From contig NZ_MWFK01000001.1 in assembly GCF_002078175.1 (NCBI RefSeq), forward strand, positions 868,001-932,000: a stretch of DNA of 64,000 nt, read 5' to 3'. The notes beneath the pieces are model-generated. The model worked only from the letters and a program-made list of their open reading frames with translations, was not told the DNA's origin and did not search any database. A program made the translations under genes and the position numbers. Below, piece by piece: positions 23,856 to 32,528 of the stretch. The DNA is from Streptomyces sp. M41(2017) (GTDB lineage Bacteria; Actinomycetota; Actinomycetes; Streptomycetales; Streptomycetaceae). Every line of letters starts with the position of its first letter. Position 1 is the first letter of the stretch.

Positions 23856-25259
23856 ATGAGCGACGCCCTGACCGTCACTCCGCTGGACAGCGCGATCTCC
23901 GTCCTGCGGCGCGCGCTGCCGGTGCTGCCCGTCGTCGTGGTGATCGCCCTGCTCGGGCTGCCGGTCGCGCCGGGCGGCGAGGGCGGCGCGAACATCGCGG
24001 ACGCCATGTCCGGTGTGGTCGTGGTGAGTTGCGCGATCCGGCTCGTACGGGCCCGTCGGCGTCCGTTGTCCGCGACCGCCGCGGTGGTCCTCGGGCTCCC
24101 GGTGGCCGGCATCGCCGTCGCGGCGGCCGGGGCGGCGGACCCGGGGGCAGGGATCACCGGCCTCGCCCGGTACCTCCAGATCTTCGTGCTGGTCCCCGCC
24201 GCCGTCCTGCTCTCGGTGCGTGACCGACGCGACTTCCGGCTGCTGGCCTGGTCGTTCGTCGGCCTGGCGCTGTGGCAGGGGGCGGTCGGCGTGCAGCAGT
24301 ACGTCACCGGGACCGGTGCCTCCTACCAGGGCGAGGACGTGCGCGCGGTCGGCACCTTCGGGCCGACGGACGTGATGGGGATGGCGACGGTCGTCGCGTT
24401 CGGGCTGGTCTGCGCGGTGGCGCTGGCCCTCGGGACCAGCGCGGCCCGTCAGCGCGCGGTCGCCACGGCCTGCGCGCTGGCCCTGCTGCTGCCGCTCGCC
24501 CTGTCGTTCAGCCGGGGTGCCTGGATCGCCACGACCGTGGCCTGCGGAGCACAGCTGGTCCTCGCGGGCCTGCGTCGCGCGGCGAAGGTCGGCGCGGTGG
24601 TTCTCGCCGGCGGGGTGATCCTGGTGGGCGGCCTCGGGGTCGGCACCGCGATGCTGCAGGAGCGCATCACGAGCATCACGCAGGTCACGGACGCGCCGGA
24701 CCAGTCGGTCGTCGACCGGTACACGATGTGGGCCGCCGCCACCGACATGTGGCGCGAACACCCGCTCACGGGCGTCGGGCTGAAGGGTTTCCCCGACAAC
24801 CGCGACGGCCACGCCTCGCTCGCCCTCTCCGCGGGCAGCGACATCGCGGGCGCGGGCGCCGCCTTCCACAAGCAGGCGCTGCTCTCCCCGCACAACATGT
24901 ACCTCCTCGTCCTCAGCGAGCAGGGCCTCATCGGGCTGCTCGCGCTCGGAGGCAGCTGGCTCGCGCTTCTGGTGTGCGCGCTGCGCGGGCTCGTGCGGGT
25001 ACGGCGCACACCCCCGGGCGCCCGCTCCGCCGGGGCCCGGATCCCGGCCGGCACGGACTGCGCGCTCGTCGCGTGCGGGCTGATCGTCTGGCAGTTGACC
25101 GACTTCGTGTACGCGGACATCGGCGGCCCCTCCACGGTGCTGACCGCCGTCGTGTTCGGCCTCATCGGCTGGTGGGCGCTGGTCGACCCGGCGACCCCGG
25201 CCGGCCCGGAGGCCCCGGTCGCGGCCCCTTCCGTACCCGAGGAGGCCACGGCGCGATGA
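23856..25259 (+). CDS. O-antigen ligase/polymerase-like membrane protein (Wzy_C family)
   Basis: 467 aa, with about ten to twelve hydrophobic helices and a large external loop between two of them (EERITSITQ-like region to DIAGAGAAFHKQALLSPHNM). The loop contains the Wzy_C signature elements YTMWAAATDMWREHPLTGVG and PHNMYLLVLSEQGLIGL. Family members either polymerise lipid-linked repeat units or ligate glycan to a wall or lipid acceptor outside the membrane. In this Gram-positive setting, and with a flippase and Wzz-like gene in the same run, polymerase is the more likely role. The stop overlaps the next ATG by 3 nt in an ATGA arrangement, so expression is coupled to the flippase. Confidence 0.85.
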   Translation: MSDALTVTPLDSAISVLRRALPVLPVVVVIALLGLPVAPGGEGGANIADAMSGVVVVSCAIRLVRARRRPLSATAAVVLGLPVAGIAVAAAGAADPGAGITGLARYLQIFVLVPAAVLLSVRDRRDFRLLAWSFVGLALWQGAVGVQQYVTGTGASYQGEDVRAVGTFGPTDVMGMATVVAFGLVCAVALALGTSAARQRAVATACALALLLPLALSFSRGAWIATTVACGAQLVLAGLRRAAKVGAVVLAGGVILVGGLGVGTAMLQERITSITQVTDAPDQSVVDRYTMWAAATDMWREHPLTGVGLKGFPDNRDGHASLALSAGSDIAGAGAAFHKQALLSPHNMYLLVLSEQGLIGLLALGGSWLALLVCALRGLVRVRRTPPGARSAGARIPAGTDCALVACGLIVWQLTDFVYADIGGPSTVLTAVVFGLIGWWALVDPATPAGPEAPVAAPSVPEEATAR

Positions 25260-27250
25260 CGGTCACGCCGCCCAGGGCGGGGGAAGACGCGGACACGGAC
25301 GCGAACGAGGGCGCGGACACGGGGGCGGGGGCGGACACGGAACGGAACTCCCGGCGGGTCGCCGGCGTCGAGCCGACCGCCGCGAGCGCGGCCCGCCACC
25401 CGGCGCCGACCAGCTCGACCACCGGCACGGCAGCGGGGTTGGCGCCGATGGCAGCCGCGGGCGGGGCGGCGCGGCCCGGCACGACGACGGCAGCCGGTAC
25501 GGGTACGGAACCCGGCGCGACGACGGCATCTGGTGGGGCGGCGGAACGCGGGGCGAGGGCCGGCGCCGGTACGACGGCGGAGGCCGGGGCGACGGCGTCC
25601 GCGGGTGCGGCGCTCCCCGGCGCCCGTACCGCCCCGCCCGCTCGCGCCTCCACCGATCCTGCCGGCCCCGGGAAGCAGGAGGCCCGGTCCGAAGCGGCCG
25701 CCTCCAACCGGTTCCTCGCGAAGGCCGCACTGGTCACCGTCGCGCTCTCGATCGCCGGAGCGGTCCTCGGCCTCGGCCGGGACCAGGCTCTCGCCCACCT
25801 GTTCGGGGCCGGATCGGACACGGACGCGTTCCTGGTCGCGTGGACGCTCCCGGAGTTCGCGGCGACGCTGCTGATCGAGGACGGACTGGCCTTCGTGCTG
25901 GTCCCGTTGTTCAGCGTGGCCGTCGCCCGGCGCGCGCGGGGAGACGCGGGGGATCCCGTACGGGCCCTGGTCGCCGCCACGCTGCCGCGGCTGACGCTCG
26001 CCTTCGCCGCGGTCGGCGCGCTGCTGATCGCCGGAGCCCCCTACCTCGTCGAGGCGCTCGCGCCCGGCCTGCCCGACCCCCGGCTCGCGGTGGACTGCAC
26101 CCGGCTGACCGCGACCTGCGTGTTCTCCTTCGGACTGGCCGGCTACTGCAGCGCGGCCCTGCGGGCGCACCGCCGGTTCGTCGCACCGGCGGCGATCTAC
26201 GTGGCGTACAACGCCGGGATCATCGCGGCGATGTTCGTGCTCGGCGGCCGCTGGGGCGTGCGCTCGGCGGCGCTCGGGGTGGCGGTCGGCGGCGCCCTGA
26301 TGGTGGTGGCGCAACTCCCCTCGGTGGGACGGCAGCTGCGGCGCAGGGAGTCGGCCGGAGAACTCCTGGAGGGCGAGCCGGCCCGGCCGATGGACCTGAC
26401 GCTCGTCAGCACGGTGCTGCTCTTCGCGCTCTGCCGGCAGTCCCAGGTCCTCGTCGAACGCTTCCTCGCCTCCTCGCTGCCCGCCGGGGCCATCTCGCAT
26501 CTGAACTACGCGCAGAAGGTGGCGCAGATGCCGATGGTCCTCTCGCTGATGCTGTGCACGGTCACCTTCCCGGTGGTCGCGCAGGCGATCGCCGAGGGGG
26601 ACACGGAGCGGGCCCGCGACCGGGTGGAGCGCGATCTGGCGCTCGTGTCCTGCACGGTGCTGCTGGGCGCGGCGGCGGTCGCCGCCTGCGCACCGCAGAT
26701 CATCCAGCTCCTCTTCCAGCGGGGCGCGTTCACCGCCGCGGACACGGCCGCCACGGCGTCGGTCATGCGGGTGTACGCGCTCGGACTGCTCGGTCACACC
26801 CTGGTCGGCGCGCTCGTGCGGTCGTACTTCTCCTCGGGGCGGCCCACCTGGTACCCGCTGTTCGCGATGACCGCCGGGATCATCGCGACCTCCTGGATCG
26901 GCGTCCTGGCCGTCGGCCCGTGGGGGGTGTGCGGCATCGCCGCCGCCAACGCCACCGGCATCACCCTCAGCGCCGTGCTCCTGCTGTACGGCACGGGGCC
27001 GCGCAGTGTGCCGATCCGCACCCGCCGGGTGCTGACCGAGATCGGCAAACCGCTGCGGGCCGCGCTGGTCGCCGCGGTGGCCGGGGGTCTGTGCGCGAGC
27101 CGCCCGGACTCCCCGCTGCTCGGCCTCGTCCTCGGCGGCACGGTCGTGACCGTCGTCTTCGCCCTGCTGGCCTGGATCCTCCGGGTCGAGGGGTTCGCAC
27201 CCGCACTCCGTTCCGTCACACGAAGGGTTCCGTATGCCCGTTTCCGCTGA
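25256..27250 (+). CDS. MurJ/MviN-type lipid-linked glycan flippase
   Basis: 664 aa. The first about 150 residues are a low-complexity Ala/Gly/Thr/Pro tail absent from ordinary MurJ. The remainder has about fourteen membrane helices of the MATE/MOP fold, with FLAKAALVTVALSIAGAVLG, LAHLFGAGSDTDAFLVAWTL and FLASSLPAGAISHLNYAQKV characteristic of MviN. MurJ flips lipid II; here, inside a polysaccharide operon, export of the cluster's own undecaprenyl-linked oligosaccharide is more likely (a Wzx role). It overlaps the upstream ligase gene by 4 nt and the downstream deacetylase by 17 nt. Housekeeping MurJ would be expected elsewhere in the genome. Confidence 0.85.
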   Translation: MTVTPPRAGEDADTDANEGADTGAGADTERNSRRVAGVEPTAASAARHPAPTSSTTGTAAGLAPMAAAGGAARPGTTTAAGTGTEPGATTASGGAAERGARAGAGTTAEAGATASAGAALPGARTAPPARASTDPAGPGKQEARSEAAASNRFLAKAALVTVALSIAGAVLGLGRDQALAHLFGAGSDTDAFLVAWTLPEFAATLLIEDGLAFVLVPLFSVAVARRARGDAGDPVRALVAATLPRLTLAFAAVGALLIAGAPYLVEALAPGLPDPRLAVDCTRLTATCVFSFGLAGYCSAALRAHRRFVAPAAIYVAYNAGIIAAMFVLGGRWGVRSAALGVAVGGALMVVAQLPSVGRQLRRRESAGELLEGEPARPMDLTLVSTVLLFALCRQSQVLVERFLASSLPAGAISHLNYAQKVAQMPMVLSLMLCTVTFPVVAQAIAEGDTERARDRVERDLALVSCTVLLGAAAVAACAPQIIQLLFQRGAFTAADTAATASVMRVYALGLLGHTLVGALVRSYFSSGRPTWYPLFAMTAGIIATSWIGVLAVGPWGVCGIAAANATGITLSAVLLLYGTGPRSVPIRTRRVLTEIGKPLRAALVAAVAGGLCASRPDSPLLGLVLGGTVVTVVFALLAWILRVEGFAPALRSVTRRVPYARFR

Positions 27251-27995
27251 CAGCAGCAGACGTACCGGCACGAGCTCCCTCGACGCCCCGCCCTGGGTGG
27301 CGATGTACCACTCCGTCGGGGACTGCTCCGACGACCCGTACCGCATCACGGTCTCCCCGGACCGCCTCGACCAGCAGCTGAGCTGGCTGCGCCGCCGCGG
27401 GCTGCGCGGGGTGGGGATGGCCGACCTGCTCGCCGCCCGCGCCCGCGGTGAGGCCCGTGACCTGGTGGGCCTCACCTTCGACGACGGGTACGCGGACTTC
27501 GTCGACACGGCGCTCCCCCTCCTGCACCGGTACGGCTTCGGCGCCACCCTCTTCGTGCTGCCCGGGCGGCTCGGCGGCGACAACGGCTGGGACCCGCTGG
27601 GCCCCCGCAAGCCGTTGCTGTCCAAGCAGGGCATCCGGCTCGCCGCCGCCTCCGAGGGCGTCGAGGTGGGCTCGCACGGCCTGACGCACGTCGACCTCAC
27701 GAAGGCCGACGACACGGTGCTGCACGCCGAGGTCGCGGAGAGCAGAGCAGTGCTCTCGGAGTTGATCGGTGCTCCGGTCGAGGGCTTCTGCTACCCCTAC
27801 GGGACCATCGACGAGCGGGTCGTCGACGCCGTCCGCGACGCCGGGTACGGCTACGGGTGCGCGATCGACCCCGGCCCGCTGTCCGGCCCGCACGCCCTCC
27901 CCCGCGTGCACGTCGGCGAGAACGACACCCCCGTACGCATGCTCCTGAAGCACAAGCTGCACCGACTGCGCCGGCGCCCCGTCGAGGGGGTCTGA
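27234..27995 (+). CDS. polysaccharide deacetylase (NodB homology)
   Basis: 253 aa. The NodB domain spans about 70-215: motif 1 TFDDGYADF with catalytic base and metal Asp, motif 2 SHGLTHVDL with the metal-binding H-x3-H, and motif 3 FCYPYGTID. It removes N- or O-acetyl groups from sugar residues with a divalent metal. No signal peptide is visible (MPVSADSSRRTGTSSLDAPP), so it may act on cytoplasmic, lipid-linked precursors. It overlaps the flippase gene by 17 nt and the next glycosyltransferase by 1 nt, so it belongs to the same transcript. Confidence 0.88.
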   Translation: MPVSADSSRRTGTSSLDAPPWVAMYHSVGDCSDDPYRITVSPDRLDQQLSWLRRRGLRGVGMADLLAARARGEARDLVGLTFDDGYADFVDTALPLLHRYGFGATLFVLPGRLGGDNGWDPLGPRKPLLSKQGIRLAAASEGVEVGSHGLTHVDLTKADDTVLHAEVAESRAVLSELIGAPVEGFCYPYGTIDERVVDAVRDAGYGYGCAIDPGPLSGPHALPRVHVGENDTPVRMLLKHKLHRLRRRPVEGV

Positions 27996-29107
27996 TGAAG
28001 GCGCTGCACATCATCACCGGCCTCGGGGTCGGCGGGGCCGAGCAGCAACTGCGGCTGCTGCTGCGGCATCTGCCCGTCGAGTGCGACGTCGTGACGCTCA
28101 CCAACCCGGGTGCCGTCGCCGCCGGCCTCACCGACGACGGTGTGCGCGTGATCGACCTCGGCATGACCGGCAACCGTGACCTCGGGGCGCTGCCCCGGCT
28201 GGTGAAGGTGATCCGCGCCGGCCGCTACGACCTCGTGCACACCCACCTCTACCGGGCCTGTGTCTACGGCAGGCTCGCCGCCCGGCTGGCCGGGGTGAAG
28301 GCCGTCGTGGCCACCGAACACTCCCTCGGCGACTCCCAGATGGAGGGGCGCCGGCTCAGCTCCGGCGTCCGCGCCCTCTACCTGGCCAGCGAGCGGCTCG
28401 GCCGGTCCACCGTCGCCGTGTCCCCCACGGTCGCCGACCGGCTGCGCCGCTGGGGCGTGCCCGGGCCGCGCATCGAGGTGGTGCCGAACGGCGTCGACGT
28501 GGCCCGTTTCCGCTTCGACCCCGTGCTGCGCGAACGCACCCGCCGCCGGCTCGGGCTGCCGGAGGGCGCGTACGTCGTCGGCGGGGTCGGTCGCCTCGCG
28601 GCGGGCAAGCGGTTCGACGTCCTGATCCGGGCGCTGGCCGAACTGCCCGACGACTGCTGGCTGCTGCTCGTCGGCGGCGGCACGGAGGAGAGTGTGCTGC
28701 GGCGCGCCGCGCACGACGCCGGGGTGGCGGACCGGGTGCTCTTCACCGGCGAACGCCCCACCGGCGGCTCCCCCGGCGCCGACCTGCCGTCGCTGATAGG
28801 AGCCATGGACGTCCTCGCCTCGCCCAGTCCCGAGGAGGCGTTCGGGCTGGCCGTGGTGGAGGCGATGGCGGCCGGACTGCCGGTGCTGTACGTCTCCTGC
28901 CCGGCCGTCGAGGACCTGCCGCCCGAAGCGGCCCGCGGCGCCCTGCGGGTCGGGGGCGACGCGGACTCGTTCGTCCGCGCCCTGGCCCGCGTCCGTACGG
29001 AGGGCCCGGCCCCCCGCGCGGCGGCGGACGCCGCCCACCACTACTGCATCACCCGCAGCGCCGCACGGCTCATGGACGTGTACGCGGCCGCTGTCTCGCG
29101 CACCTGA
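27995..29107 (+). CDS. glycosyltransferase family 4
   Basis: 370 aa GT-B enzyme. The N-terminal domain starts MKALHIITGLGVGGAEQQLR, the Gly-rich loop typical of GT4, with YDLVHTHLYRACVYGRLAAR. The C-terminal donor-binding domain contains GGVGRLAAGKRFDVLIRALA, LLLVGGGTEES, and ASPSPEEAFGLAVVEAMAAG with the two glutamates of the EX7E motif. It adds a sugar to the lipid-linked intermediate. Start ATG 27995 shares one base with the previous stop. It differs enough from the first GT4 of the cluster (21222-22421) to suggest a different donor or acceptor. Confidence 0.9.
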   Translation: MKALHIITGLGVGGAEQQLRLLLRHLPVECDVVTLTNPGAVAAGLTDDGVRVIDLGMTGNRDLGALPRLVKVIRAGRYDLVHTHLYRACVYGRLAARLAGVKAVVATEHSLGDSQMEGRRLSSGVRALYLASERLGRSTVAVSPTVADRLRRWGVPGPRIEVVPNGVDVARFRFDPVLRERTRRRLGLPEGAYVVGGVGRLAAGKRFDVLIRALAELPDDCWLLLVGGGTEESVLRRAAHDAGVADRVLFTGERPTGGSPGADLPSLIGAMDVLASPSPEEAFGLAVVEAMAAGLPVLYVSCPAVEDLPPEAARGALRVGGDADSFVRALARVRTEGPAPRAAADAAHHYCITRSAARLMDVYAAAVSRT

Positions 29108-29124
29108 ACTGGAGTGAGTTCCTC

Positions 29125-29781
29125 ATGTCCGAAAACCTCACCAGGGGCCACCGTTCCGCGGGAACGGGCCTCGCCCGGGCGAAATCCATGCCCCCGTGGT
29201 CGCTGCTCGCCGCCGGAGCCGTGCTCGGCGGCCTGCTCGGCGGCGCGTACGGCGTGGTGAAGACCCCGACCTACACGGCGACGAGCTACGTCATCGCCGT
29301 GCCGACCGACAAGGGTGACCCGTCGGCCGCGCTCGGCTTCGCCCAGGCGTACGGCCGGGTCGCGACCCAGCTCGCGGTCCTCGGCGACGCGCAGGTGTGG
29401 GCCGGTGTCCCCGTCAGGACGCTGCAGGCGGACGTGCGGACGGCGACCTCGCCGGACGCCCCGATGGTCGCCGTGTCGGCGACCTCCTCCCGCCCCGACC
29501 GCGCCGCCGACATGGCCAACGCGGTCACGCGCTCGCTGACCCAGCACGCCAACGACAACCAGAAGGACACGCACGTCCAGTTGCTGTCGTTCTCCCGCGC
29601 GGTGAAGCCGGCCTCGGCGTCCTCCGCGTCGGCGACAGTGACCGGACTGGTCGGCGCGAGCGCGGGCGGCCTGCTCGGCGGCCTCGTGCTGCTGGTCCGC
29701 CCCCGCCGGTCGGCCGACGCGGCCCGGCCGGCCTCCGTGCCGAGCCCCGCCACGGCCGCCGATGTGCACGGAGCGCTGTGA
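29125..29781 (+). CDS. Wzz/YveK-like chain-length determinant or co-polymerase
   Basis: 218 aa. A first membrane helix at about residues 24-44 (WSLLAAGAVLGGLLGGAYGV) is followed by an external domain (TPTYTATSYVIAVPTDKG, then LAVLGDAQVWAGVPVRTLQA and VSATSSRPDRAADMANAVTR). The second helix at about 172-192 (VTGLVGASAGGLLGGLVLLV) is followed by RPRR. This is the topology of polysaccharide co-polymerases that set glycan chain length, without a fused tyrosine kinase. No kinase or phosphatase gene is nearby. GGAGTGAG before ATG 29125 is the likely ribosome site. It overlaps the next gene by 4 nt. Confidence 0.85.
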   Translation: MSENLTRGHRSAGTGLARAKSMPPWSLLAAGAVLGGLLGGAYGVVKTPTYTATSYVIAVPTDKGDPSAALGFAQAYGRVATQLAVLGDAQVWAGVPVRTLQADVRTATSPDAPMVAVSATSSRPDRAADMANAVTRSLTQHANDNQKDTHVQLLSFSRAVKPASASSASATVTGLVGASAGGLLGGLVLLVRPRRSADAARPASVPSPATAADVHGAL

Positions 29782-30905
29782 CCGAGACGCTCAGGACCGG
29801 CGTACGGAGGGCCGCGCGGGCGGAACTCATCACCGACGAGAGGGAGTTCGCGGAACTGGGGCCCGCCTGGGATCGCCTGTACCGCCGGTGCGGCGCCGTC
29901 ACCGCGTTCCAGAGTCACGCCTGGCTGCATTCGTGGTGGCTGTCGTACGGGACACCGGGGCGGCTGCGTCTGGTGGTCGTCCGTGAGGACGGTGAGCTGC
30001 GGGCGGCCGCACCCCTGATGCTGGTCCGCCGCCCGCTGCCCGCCCTCGTCCCGCTCGGCGGAGCCATCTCCGACTACGCGGACGTGCTCCTCGACGACGA
30101 GCAGGCCGACCGGTGGGCTGCCACGCTCACCGAGGGCCTGTCGGCCGCCGCCCGCACCGCGCTGATCGACTTCCGCGAGGTCCGTCCCGGCGGGGCGGTG
30201 GAGCGGATCTACGAGCGCTGGCGGGGCCCCCGCCGCCGCGTCGGCGACTCGCTGTGCCTGGAGCTGCCCGCCACCTCGATGGAGGAACTGGTGGGCCGGC
30301 TGCCCTCGGCCAAGGCGCAGCGCGTCCGGGCGAAGCTGCGCAAGCTCGCCGCGCTCGGGGTCGAGCAACGGGTCGTGGGCCTCGACGAGGTGGACGCGGC
30401 GCTGCGTCGGCTGCTCGAACTGCACCAGTTGCAGTGGCAGGGCCGGAAGGTGACGAGCGAGCACGTCCAGGAGCGGTTCGCGGAGCATCTGGTCCGCTCG
30501 GTGGTCCCGATGGCGCGTTCCGGGGACGCGGTGGTCACCGAGTTCCGTCTCGACGGCACGGTCGTCGCCGTGGACCTCACGCTGTTGTCGCCGCGCCTGG
30601 CGGGCGGCTATCTGTACGGCGCCCATCCGCGGCTGCGCGAGCGCAAGGCGGACGTCGCGGTGATGCTGCTGGACGCGTGCTCCCGGCACACCGAGGCGGG
30701 GGGCCGCGGGACCCTGAGCCTGTTGCGCGGCGACGAACCGTACAAGCGGCACTGGCGTCCGGAGCCGGTCGTCAATCAGCGGCTGCTCCTCGCCCGCCGG
30801 TTCACCGCACCGCTGATGTCGGCGGTGGTCTGCGACGTCGCCGCCCGACGGAGGGGCAAGGCGCTGCTGCGCAGTTGGAGGGAACGCGGTGGCGGCAGGC
30901 CCTGA
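29778..30905 (+). CDS. CelD/BioF2-like GNAT acyltransferase
   Basis: 375 aa starting at GTG 29778, overlapping the previous stop. The Acetyltransferase_6 fold (GNAT) is visible in LITDEREFAELGPAWDRLYR, AFQSHAWLHSWWLSYG, the central charged helix RAKLRKLAALGVEQRVVGLD, and the C-terminal LAGGYLYGAHPRLRERKADV and LSLLRGDEPYKRHWRPEPV. Such proteins accompany cellulose and exopolysaccharide genes and are thought to transfer acyl or aminoacyl groups. There is no signal peptide. It is the last plus-strand gene of the main operon and converges on the GH26 gene with 22 nt between. Confidence 0.82.
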   Translation: MTETLRTGVRRAARAELITDEREFAELGPAWDRLYRRCGAVTAFQSHAWLHSWWLSYGTPGRLRLVVVREDGELRAAAPLMLVRRPLPALVPLGGAISDYADVLLDDEQADRWAATLTEGLSAAARTALIDFREVRPGGAVERIYERWRGPRRRVGDSLCLELPATSMEELVGRLPSAKAQRVRAKLRKLAALGVEQRVVGLDEVDAALRRLLELHQLQWQGRKVTSEHVQERFAEHLVRSVVPMARSGDAVVTEFRLDGTVVAVDLTLLSPRLAGGYLYGAHPRLRERKADVAVMLLDACSRHTEAGGRGTLSLLRGDEPYKRHWRPEPVVNQRLLLARRFTAPLMSAVVCDVAARRRGKALLRSWRERGGGRP

Positions 30906-30927
30906 ACGACCCGCCGCCACCCTGGGC

Positions 30928-32292
30928 TCACCGGTTGCGCGACCACCAGTCGAAGCGCAGGCACAGCTTCCCGCCCATCCAGTACTCCACCCAGTCGCCC
31001 AGGTCCAGCGGCGAACAGTTCGGCGGGGGAAGGGGAACGGGTGTGACCGGCTTCGTCGGCTCGGGCTTCGGCGTCGGCTTCGGTGTCGGCTTGGGGGTCG
31101 GCTCCGGCGACGGCGGGGCCGTCGGGTCGGTCCGGCCGGACAGCGCGGCTCGGTAGGCCTGGGACGCCTTCGGGTTGTCCTCGCACTGCCACACACCGTG
31201 CGGGCAGTAGTCGGTGAGGGTGTTGTACAGCGGCTTGTGCTCGTCGATCCACCCGAGCATGCGCTTCATGTACTCGGCGTTGTCGCCGTTGCGGAACAGG
31301 CCCCATTCGGGATAGGAAATGGGCTTGCCGTGGGCCTTCGCGAAGTCGACCTGCTCCTGAAGCCCGTACGGCTCCTTCACCTGCTCGTCGAATGAGAGCC
31401 CCGACGGCTGGTCGTACGAATCCATGCCGATGATGTCGACCGTGTCGTCCCCGGGATAGCACTGTGTCCAGGGAATGCCGTCCCGGCCGCGGTTCGGGGC
31501 GAAGTCGAACTTGAATTTCTGCCCCGGCACCGCGCGCATGGTGGTGACGATTCTGTTCCAGTACTTCTTCCAGGCCTCCGGGTCGGGACCGCAGCGATGG
31601 GTGTACGTGATGCCGTTCATCTCCCAGCCGAGCACGATGACGGTGTCCGGCACCTTCAGCTCGACGAGACGCTCGGCGAGCGCGCGGAAATGGCTGTCGA
31701 ACGCTCCGGAGGAGGCCTCGGCGAGCAGGCTCCTGACCTCGTCGTCGGAGACCCGGTCCTCGTTGCGCTCCATCATCGGGACGTTGAGGACGAGCATCCG
31801 GTCGGCCTGGTCGCGACGCCAGTCCGCCCAGGCGTCCAGGAACCCGGGCGCGCCCTCGATGTTGCTCCAGCGGTCACCGGGCAGATACGTGTGCCCGACG
31901 CGCAGTTCGGTCCCGCCCAGCCACTCGCTGAGCTGGGCGATCCGCGCGATACCCCTGGCGCCGTAGTCCAGGTAGGCGCCGAAGGCGGGCTGCTGGGCCG
32001 CGGGTTGCGCGGTGGGCGCGGGTGTCGCGCCGGTCGCCGCGGGCTTGCCGGACGCGGCGGGCGCGCCGACCGGCGGGCCGGCGACCGGGGGCGGGGTCCG
32101 GGTCCCGCCGGTGGGCGGGGAGGCCGCGGGCGGTGCCACCACCGTGGGCGTCGGAGCCGGCGGATCGCCGACCCGACCCACCCCGGCGCCCACGGCGTAT
32201 CCCGGACCCGACGCGAGCGCGACCGACGTGACGATGCCGGCCGCGACGAACGCCAGCCTTCTGTTCCGGGGCCGATGCTGCTGTGGGGCCAT
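30928..32292 (-). CDS. secreted glycoside hydrolase family 26 (mannanase-like)
   Basis: 454 aa from ATG 32292, with GGGAGAGAGGAG upstream. A signal anchor (RRLAFVAAGIVTSVALASG) is followed by a Pro/Ala/Thr-rich linker to about residue 110. The catalytic domain shows the GH26 pair: acid/base E224 in VLGWEMNGITYTHRCG and nucleophile E329 in ISYPEWGLFRNGDN. After it comes a PTPKPTPKP stalk and a short C-terminal module with two cysteines (PPPNCSPLDLGDWVEYWMGG). Family 26 enzymes cleave beta-mannans and mixed-linkage glucans. Transcribed against the cluster, it may trim or release the cluster's glycan rather than digest food polymers. Confidence 0.85.
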   Translation of the reverse strand: MAPQQHRPRNRRLAFVAAGIVTSVALASGPGYAVGAGVGRVGDPPAPTPTVVAPPAASPPTGGTRTPPPVAGPPVGAPAASGKPAATGATPAPTAQPAAQQPAFGAYLDYGARGIARIAQLSEWLGGTELRVGHTYLPGDRWSNIEGAPGFLDAWADWRRDQADRMLVLNVPMMERNEDRVSDDEVRSLLAEASSGAFDSHFRALAERLVELKVPDTVIVLGWEMNGITYTHRCGPDPEAWKKYWNRIVTTMRAVPGQKFKFDFAPNRGRDGIPWTQCYPGDDTVDIIGMDSYDQPSGLSFDEQVKEPYGLQEQVDFAKAHGKPISYPEWGLFRNGDNAEYMKRMLGWIDEHKPLYNTLTDYCPHGVWQCEDNPKASQAYRAALSGRTDPTAPPSPEPTPKPTPKPTPKPEPTKPVTPVPLPPPNCSPLDLGDWVEYWMGGKLCLRFDWWSRNR

Positions 32293-32528
32293 GCCTGCTC
32301 CTCTCTCCCTCTTGTTTCTCGGATTTACGTATCCGATTACTGACACTCAGTCATACGAATACCCATTCCGCCAACCGAGGCCCCTGCCTCCGCAGCTGAT
32401 GATCACTCGCACGGGTGACCCACCCGCTCGCGCGTCCATCGGCAATCGTCCGGGCCCGTTCCCGAAAACGCCCCTGAAGCGTTCCCCACCCCTACAACGA
32501 CCCTGTCGCCGATCCGAAGGAAAAGCCT

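Noticed and set aside
24449..27715. 1088-codon minus-strand open frame opposite the polysaccharide operon
   Set aside because: Shadow of the ligase, flippase and deacetylase genes; the translation has no motifs.
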